A stretch of DNA of 64,000 nucleotides from assembly GCA_026400355.1 (NCBI GenBank), contig JAPLPE010000017.1, positions 152,132-216,131 of the forward strand. The letters are read 5' to 3'. Shown here in pieces: positions 59,252 to 64,000 of this stretch. Positions within the stretch are counted from its first letter, which is position 1. Each line of letters opens with the position of its first letter. Under the pieces are notes generated by a model. The model made no database searches, was not told the DNA's origin, and saw only the letters and a program-made list of their open reading frames with translations. The stretch is from Rhodobacterales bacterium. Lineage in GTDB: Bacteria; Pseudomonadota; Alphaproteobacteria; Rhodobacterales; Rhodobacteraceae. A program made the translations under genes and the position numbers.

Positions 59252-62200
59252 TCAGCTACACCCGCTCGTCCCGCCACAGGTATTGCACTTCATGCAGGTC
59301 CCGTTCCGGACCAGCGTGTAGTTCCCGCAATCCCCGCAGGCCTCGCCCTCATAGCCCTGCATCTTGGCCTTGTCCCGCGCCGTCAGGCTGACCGTGCCGC
59401 TCACCACGGCGGTCGTTGTCATCGACCCGTTCACCACGCCCGGCACCAGCGTCTGCAGCGCCTGCACCGCATCCACGGCATAGGCCGTGTTCATCAGCCC
59501 GCCCTGCAGTACGACAAGATCCTGCGGCATCCGGTTGCGCAGATACCCGGTCGAGGAGATCTGCTTGAGCACCTCAATCGACCGCGACGCCGCCCCTTCG
59601 GACACGGGCGCAAAGTTGCGGATGCCCTCCGCCTCGCCCCGGCCGATATCGTCGAACGTGGCCCCTTCCGGCTTCACATGGGCCAGGTCCGTCCGGTCAA
59701 GGTAGGACACCGCCAACTCGCGGAAGATGTAGTCAAGGATCGAAGTCGCCGACTTGATCGAGTCGTTGCCCTGAACCATCCCCGCCGGTTCGAACTTGGT
59801 AAAGGTGAAGGCGTCCACGAACTCCTCCAACGGCACGCCGTACTGAAGCCCGACCGACACCGCGATGGCGAAGTTGTTCATCATCGCCCGGAAACCGGCA
59901 CCTTCCTTGTGCATGTCGATGAAGATTTCCCCAAGCGAACCATCACTGTATTCGCCGGTCCTCAGGTAAACCTTGTGTCCGCCGACGATGGCCTTCTGGG
60001 TATAGCCCTTGCGCCGCTGCGGCATCTTCTCGCGTTCGCGGTTGCGGATTTCCTTGATGATGATCTTCTCGACAATCTTCTCGGCCATCAGAACCGTCTT
60101 TTCGTGAAGCGTCCCGGTCTCCATGATCTCCTGCGCTTCCTCATCATCGCTGATGAGCGCCGAGGCCAGCGGCTGCGACAGCTTGGACCCGTCACGGTAA
60201 AGCGCGTTGGCCTTGAGAGCGAGGCTCCAGGACTTTTCATAGGCTTTCTGGCAATCCTCGATCGAGGCATCGTTCGGCATGTTGATCGTCTTGCTGATCG
60301 CGCCCGAGATGAAGGACTGCGCCGCAGCCATCATCGTGATGTGGCTGTCGACCGACAGGAACCGCTTGCCGGTCTTGCCGCAGGGATTGGCACAGTCGAA
60401 CACGCTCAGATGTTCCGCCTTCAGGTAGGGCGCGCCTTCCAGCGTCATCGTCCCGCAGACATGATCGTTCGCCGCATCGATCTGCGCCTTTGTAAAGCCA
60501 AGGTGGCGCAGCATGTCAAACGACGGATCGTTCAGCTTGTCCACCGGAATGCCAAGTGTGCCGGTGCAGAAATCGGCACCCAGCGTGTACTGGTTGAACA
60601 CGAACCGGATATCGAAAGCCGCAGGAAGCGCCGCCTCAAGCTTTTCGATCTCGCCCATGCCGAACCCGTGCCCGATAAGCGCCGTCCGGTTGACGAAAGG
60701 CGCATTGCCAAGACTCTTGTGGCCAACCGCATGGGCGATGATCTCTTCGATCTGGCCCGAAGGATAACCCAGCTTTTTCAAAGCAGCCGGGACGCTTTGG
60801 TTGATGATCTTGAAGTAGCCCCCACCGGCCAGCTTCTTGAACTTGACCAGCGCAAAGTCCGGCTCGATCCCGGTCGTGTCGCAGTCCATGACAAGGCCGA
60901 TGGTGCCCGTGGGCGCAATGACGGTCGCCTGCGCATTGCGGAAACCGTGCTTCTCACCCAGCGCCAGCGCCTCGTCCCAGGCGCCCATCGCGATGCCCAC
61001 CAGCCGCGGATCAGGGCAGTTGGCATGGTCCAGCGCAACGGGTGCCACGTTCAGCCCCTCATAACCCGCCGCCTTCCCATGGGCCGCATTGCGGTGGTTG
61101 CGGATCACACGCAGCATATGCGCCTTGTTCTTGGCATAGCCGGGGAAAGGCCCCACCTCGCACGCCATCTCGGCACTTGTCGCATAGGACACGCCCGTCA
61201 TGATCGCTGTCAGCGCACCGGCCATCGCCCGGCCGCCGTCGCTGTCATAGCCCAGCCCCATGTTCATCAGCAGGCCGCCGATATTGGCATAGCCAAGCCC
61301 GAGCGTGCGGAACTCAAAGGACCGCTGCGCGATTTCCTTGGATGGGAACTGCGCCATCAGCACCGAGATTTCAAGCGTAATGGTCCAAAGCCGCGAGGCG
61401 TGGATGTAGTCCTCAACCTGAAACAAGCCATCCTTGTAGAATGTGAGCAGGTTCATCGAGGCAAGGTTGCATGCCGTATCATCCAGGAACATGTATTCCG
61501 AACAGGGGTTCGACCCCCGGATAGCGCCATCTTCCGGGCAGGTATGCCAGGCGTTGACCGTGTCATGATACTGGATGCCGGGGTCGGCACAGGCCCAGGC
61601 CGCATGGCCCACCTGATCCCACAGCGCCCGGGCCTTTATCGTCTTGGAAACCTTCCCGTCCTTACGATTGATCAGTTGCCAGTCGGCATCCTGCTCGACC
61701 GCCTTGAGGAAAGCGTCCGTCACCCGGATCGAGTTGTTGGAGTTCTGGCCCGAAACGCTCGCATAGGCCTCCGAATCCCAGTCGGTGTCATAGGTCGGAA
61801 ACTCGATGCTCGTATGCCCCTGTCGCGCATAATCCAGCACTCGCTTGGTATAGGTATCCGGGATCGCGACCTTCTTGGCCTCGCGGATCGCGGTCTTGAG
61901 AGCGGTATTCACCGCCGGATCATAGGCATCCTCGGGCTTGCCATCCCAGGCACGGATCGCTGCGAACAGCGCGTTCAGCTTCTGTTCGTGCATCTTGGAG
62001 CCCGCGACGATCGACGCCACCTTCTGCTCTTCGATAACCTTCCAGTTGATGAAATCCTCGATATCGGGGTGATCGGCATCCACGATCACCATCTTGGCCG
62101 CCCGGCGCGTCGTTCCACCCGACTTGATCGCGCCCGCCGCGCGGTCCCCGATCTTGAGGAAACCCATCAGCCCCGACGACCGGCCGCCACCCGACAGCTT

Positions 62201-62905
62201 TTCGCCCTCGCCCCGCAGGGACGAGAAGTTCGTGCCCGTGCCCGAACCGTATTTGAACAGCCGCGCCTCGCGGACCCACAGGTCCATGATCCCGCCGTCA
62301 TTGACCAGATCATCGGCTACCGACTGGATAAAGCAGGCATGCGGCTGAGGATGCTCATAGGCGCTTTCCGACTTGGTCAGTTCGCCCGACTTGTAGTCCA
62401 CATAGAAATGCCCCTGCGCGGGGCCGTCGATGCCATAGGCCCAATGCAGGCCCGTATTGAACCACTGCGGGCTGTTCGGCGCCGCCATCTGCGCGGCGAG
62501 CATGAAGCGCATCTCATCATAATAGGCCTGCGCGTCTGCCTCGGTCGAGAAGTAACCACCCTTCCAGCCCCAATAGGCCCAGGCACCGGCCAGACGGTCA
62601 AACACCTGCTTGGCCGATGTCTCGCCGCCCATCGTCACCCCCTCGGCGGGGACGCCGCGCCACAAGAAGGCCGGCACGCCCTTTTCCTTCACGCGCTTCA
62701 TGGCAGACGGAACGCCCGCCTTGCGGAAGTACTTCTGTGCGATGACGTCGGATGCGACCTGAGACCAGCCCTCGGGCACTTCGCAATTGTCCAGCTTGAA
62801 AACGACCGTGCCATCAGGATTGCGAATCTCCGAGGTGGTCGTGCGGAAATTCAGCGCCGCATAGGCATCCTGCCCGGCCTTGGTAAAATTGCGTTCGATC
62901 TTCAT
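59252..62905 (-). CDS. nrdJ: Vitamin B12-dependent ribonucleotide reductase
   Basis: This 1217-residue class II enzyme reduces ribonucleotides with adenosylcobalamin, working with or without oxygen. Motifs are [21 protein letters not shown] (active-site cysteines), [14 protein letters not shown] and the C-terminal zinc-type [18 protein letters not shown] and CGGTSGCS tail. No class I nrdAB is in the window. The ATG at 62905 (MKIERNF) is the family start; the open frame to 63145 is not. A NrdR-box-like palindrome lies about 200 bases upstream; no cobalamin riboswitch is seen. Confidence 0.96.
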   Translation of the reverse strand: MKIERNFTKAGQDAYAALNFRTTTSEIRNPDGTVVFKLDNCEVPEGWSQVASDVIAQKYFRKAGVPSAMKRVKEKGVPAFLWRGVPAEGVTMGGETSAKQVFDRLAGAWAYWGWKGGYFSTEADAQAYYDEMRFMLAAQMAAPNSPQWFNTGLHWAYGIDGPAQGHFYVDYKSGELTKSESAYEHPQPHACFIQSVADDLVNDGGIMDLWVREARLFKYGSGTGTNFSSLRGEGEKLSGGGRSSGLMGFLKIGDRAAGAIKSGGTTRRAAKMVIVDADHPDIEDFINWKVIEEQKVASIVAGSKMHEQKLNALFAAIRAWDGKPEDAYDPAVNTALKTAIREAKKVAIPDTYTKRVLDYARQGHTSIEFPTYDTDWDSEAYASVSGQNSNNSIRVTDAFLKAVEQDADWQLINRKDGKVSKTIKARALWDQVGHAAWACADPGIQYHDTVNAWHTCPEDGAIRGSNPCSEYMFLDDTACNLASMNLLTFYKDGLFQVEDYIHASRLWTITLEISVLMAQFPSKEIAQRSFEFRTLGLGYANIGGLLMNMGLGYDSDGGRAMAGALTAIMTGVSYATSAEMACEVGPFPGYAKNKAHMLRVIRNHRNAAHGKAAGYEGLNVAPVALDHANCPDPRLVGIAMGAWDEALALGEKHGFRNAQATVIAPTGTIGLVMDCDTTGIEPDFALVKFKKLAGGGYFKIINQSVPAALKKLGYPSGQIEEIIAHAVGHKSLGNAPFVNRTALIGHGFGMGEIEKLEAALPAAFDIRFVFNQYTLGADFCTGTLGIPVDKLNDPSFDMLRHLGFTKAQIDAANDHVCGTMTLEGAPYLKAEHLSVFDCANPCGKTGKRFLSVDSHITMMAAAQSFISGAISKTINMPNDASIEDCQKAYEKSWSLALKANALYRDGSKLSQPLASALISDDEEAQEIMETGTLHEKTVLMAEKIVEKIIIKEIRNREREKMPQRRKGYTQKAIVGGHKVYLRTGEYSDGSLGEIFIDMHKEGAGFRAMMNNFAIAVSVGLQYGVPLEEFVDAFTFTKFEPAGMVQGNDSIKSATSILDYIFRELAVSYLDRTDLAHVKPEGATFDDIGRGEAEGIRNFAPVSEGAASRSIEVLKQISSTGYLRNRMPQDLVVLQGGLMNTAYAVDAVQALQTLVPGVVNGSMTTTAVVSGTVSLTARDKAKMQGYEGEACGDCGNYTLVRNGTCMKCNTCGGTSGCS

Positions 62906-63492
62906 CGCGCCTTGCCCCTCGTCCTGCGCCGTTGCTGCGGCGCTGTTGATTATCCGGCGGGGTCTTTGACCTCCGCCCCCCGTGCTTCCCGACACGAGCG
63001 GTTCAGGCAAAGGGACCCCGCAAGCCGACGTATGGTCGGCCCGTGCGCACCCCTTATTGGCTGCGGTACGATTCAGGATGTCTCCCCTTTGCCGCCCGCC
63101 ACTAGATATTGTGGTTCCCCGGTCAGCCAGCACAAACTGGCGCATCTATCGCTAGGGGGTCAACGCCAATCTTGCACCACATGATGCAATTTTCCGGTTG
63201 ACGCTGTCAGGACCGCACCCGTCGCAAGGGTGGAGCCGATTCATCCCGAGACTTGTCCACAGACCGTTAAGGCCGACGGTCCAGTTCATGCTTTCGATCA
63301 ATGAAACCCGGAAAAGCGGGCTTCACGGTAGCGTTACACGCGACCGCTGAGAATCAGCTTGAACGTTTCGGGGTCACGCCGCACTGACCTCGCATCGGAA
63401 CAGCTGGCTCATATTGCGCCACACGGGGAGTTCTGGCGGACAATCCGCTCCCTCACCCTGTGCCACGCTTGCCACAGAGAACGGGGCCGCTG
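62906..63492. other. Divergent nrdJ-lipoprotein intergenic region
   Basis: No gene is recognised in this 587-base stretch. It holds the NrdR-box-like palindrome, a degenerate 18-base inverted repeat TTGCACCACATGATGCAA (63173-63190), and TTGTCCACA (63253-63261), one base from the consensus DnaA box. Conserved cobalamin-riboswitch sequences were not found. It must carry promoters for both nrdJ and the lipoprotein gene. Confidence 0.45.
63099..63114. promoter_or_regulatory. Candidate NrdR box upstream of nrdJ
   Basis: CCACTAGATATTGTGG is a near-perfect palindrome similar to the NrdR box consensus ACACWATATATWGTGT. NrdR represses ribonucleotide reductase genes in many bacteria, usually through two boxes about three turns apart; a clear second box is not visible. 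The site is about 195 bases before the nrdJ start. Confidence 0.6.
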
Positions 63493-63927
63493 ATGCGTGC
63501 AAAAATATTGGTCGCCCTGCTTCTTTGCACCGGATGCGCACCGGTGGAATATCTCCCCATGGTCGAAGAAGCGCCCCCCGCCAAACAGGGCATGCTTCCC
63601 GCCGGGCAGCAGATGGCCAGTTTCACCTCCTATCCCCAGGGCCTTCTCGACGCGGCCTTTGCCGCTTGCGACAACCCGGGCCAAACACCCCGACGCCCCG
63701 TACCCGACACGGTCCTTTGCGAAACCCTGCCAACTCCGGACGCGGCAGCCGCCTTGATTCTGCGATTCGATGGCACGGTCGATGCCCTGCCAATATTCGT
63801 GATGTCATTCGAGGCGCAGCCAGACGGCACTGCCTATATCGTGACCGCCGACACCTACATCGTAAGCGGTGCGTCGGCCCCGTTGTTTCGGCCTGAGACC
63901 ATTTCGGGCATGCCGGCCTGCAACTGA
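63493..63927 (+). CDS. Small putative lipoprotein
   Basis: The 144-residue product has a lipoprotein signal with lipobox LLCTGC (Cys15) and a mature part with QQMASFTSYPQGLLDAAFAAC, PDTVLCETLPTPDAAAALIL and a second half with beta-strand pattern. The ATG at 63493 places the lipobox in the usual position; the upstream ATG at 63460 would put a long polar tail before the signal. No family is recognised. Confidence 0.7.
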   Translation: MRAKILVALLLCTGCAPVEYLPMVEEAPPAKQGMLPAGQQMASFTSYPQGLLDAAFAACDNPGQTPRRPVPDTVLCETLPTPDAAAALILRFDGTVDALPIFVMSFEAQPDGTAYIVTADTYIVSGASAPLFRPETISGMPACN

Positions 63928-63945
63928 GTTTGCGGGAGGTTTGCA

Positions 63946-64000
63946 GTGGAGCACCAAAATGAGCACCGGATGGAGGTTCCCAGTCGCAAGGGAGTTTCAC
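63946..64000 (+). CDS. Possible start of a gene cut by the window edge
   Basis: A GCGGGAGG site (63932-63939) precedes the GTG at 63946, and the frame (VEHQNEHRMEVPSRKG...) remains open to the edge. An ATG at 63959 in another frame also stays open. Only 18 codons are visible, so no function can be given and the gene itself is uncertain. Confidence 0.35.
   Translation, partial: MEHQNEHRMEVPSRKGVS

Noticed and set aside
62906..63180. Cobalamin riboswitch upstream of nrdJ
   Set aside because: The conserved core sequences could not be found by eye.
59048..63184. 1378-residue plus-strand ORF
   Set aside because: Antisense shadow of nrdJ with arginine/histidine-rich composition; the real gene is on the minus strand.

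Overview
The window is chromosomal DNA from an alphaproteobacterium of the order Rhodobacterales (Rhodobacteraceae/Paracoccaceae type). The evidence is high GC coding DNA with strong third-position G/C, the ctrA-sciP pair of cell-cycle regulators, a usg-type gene next to gyrA, the outer-membrane and lipid A block with LpxI instead of LpxH, RTX/Hint secreted proteins, a GTTC-N7-GTTC LexA box and cobalamin-dependent NrdJ. The species cannot be fixed from the sequence alone. No phage, transposase, CRISPR array or rRNA was seen.

Layout: 0-2 kb holds the end of a GcvT-family protein and a MobA-like nucleotidyltransferase. 1.9-6.8 kb is an accessory, secreted-protein zone with a decayed Hint-domain copy, an intact RTX-Hint protein, tRNA-Leu(CAA) and a mosaic RTX protein. 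6.8-12 kb has a zinc metallopeptidase, DsbB and an arginine catabolic unit (Lrp-type regulator, arginase, ornithine cyclodeaminase) followed by a beta-hydroxyacid dehydrogenase and usg. 12-19.3 kb has gyrA, an outer-membrane protein, trmFO, gluQ, hisI and an IscU-like scaffold. 19.3-25.2 kb has a LexA box with a 40-residue membrane microprotein, then recG-ligA and ctrA-sciP. After mnmA, a minus-strand block runs from frr to lpxB (37.8 to 26.5 kb): frr, uppS, cdsA, dxr, rseP, a small membrane ORF, bamA, skp, fabZ, lpxA, lpxI, lpxB. It couples ribosome recycling, isoprenoid and phospholipid precursors, outer-membrane protein assembly and lipid A synthesis.

38-42 kb holds sufE, a lipoprotein, rnd and purMN. 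42.6-51 kb has tRNA-Ile2(CAT), a DksA-like protein and a sugar-acid catabolic locus: a GntR regulator, an ABC importer, an enolase-superfamily dehydratase and an SDR dehydrogenase, convergent with an aminotransferase and an RraA-like protein. 51-56 kb encodes a soluble NAD-linked [NiFe] hydrogenase, hoxF-U-Y-H, plus its maturation protease. A large periplasmic arylsulfatase follows, then a 418-bp gap with a five-copy 11-bp tandem array, then nrdJ with an NrdR-box-like palindrome, a small lipoprotein and the start of a possible further gene.

Most promising for follow-up are the LexA-box microprotein after recG (a possible SOS division inhibitor analogous to Caulobacter SidA), the 11-bp tandem array, the hydrogenase operon without visible hyp genes, and the two small membrane ORFs too short for routine gene calling.
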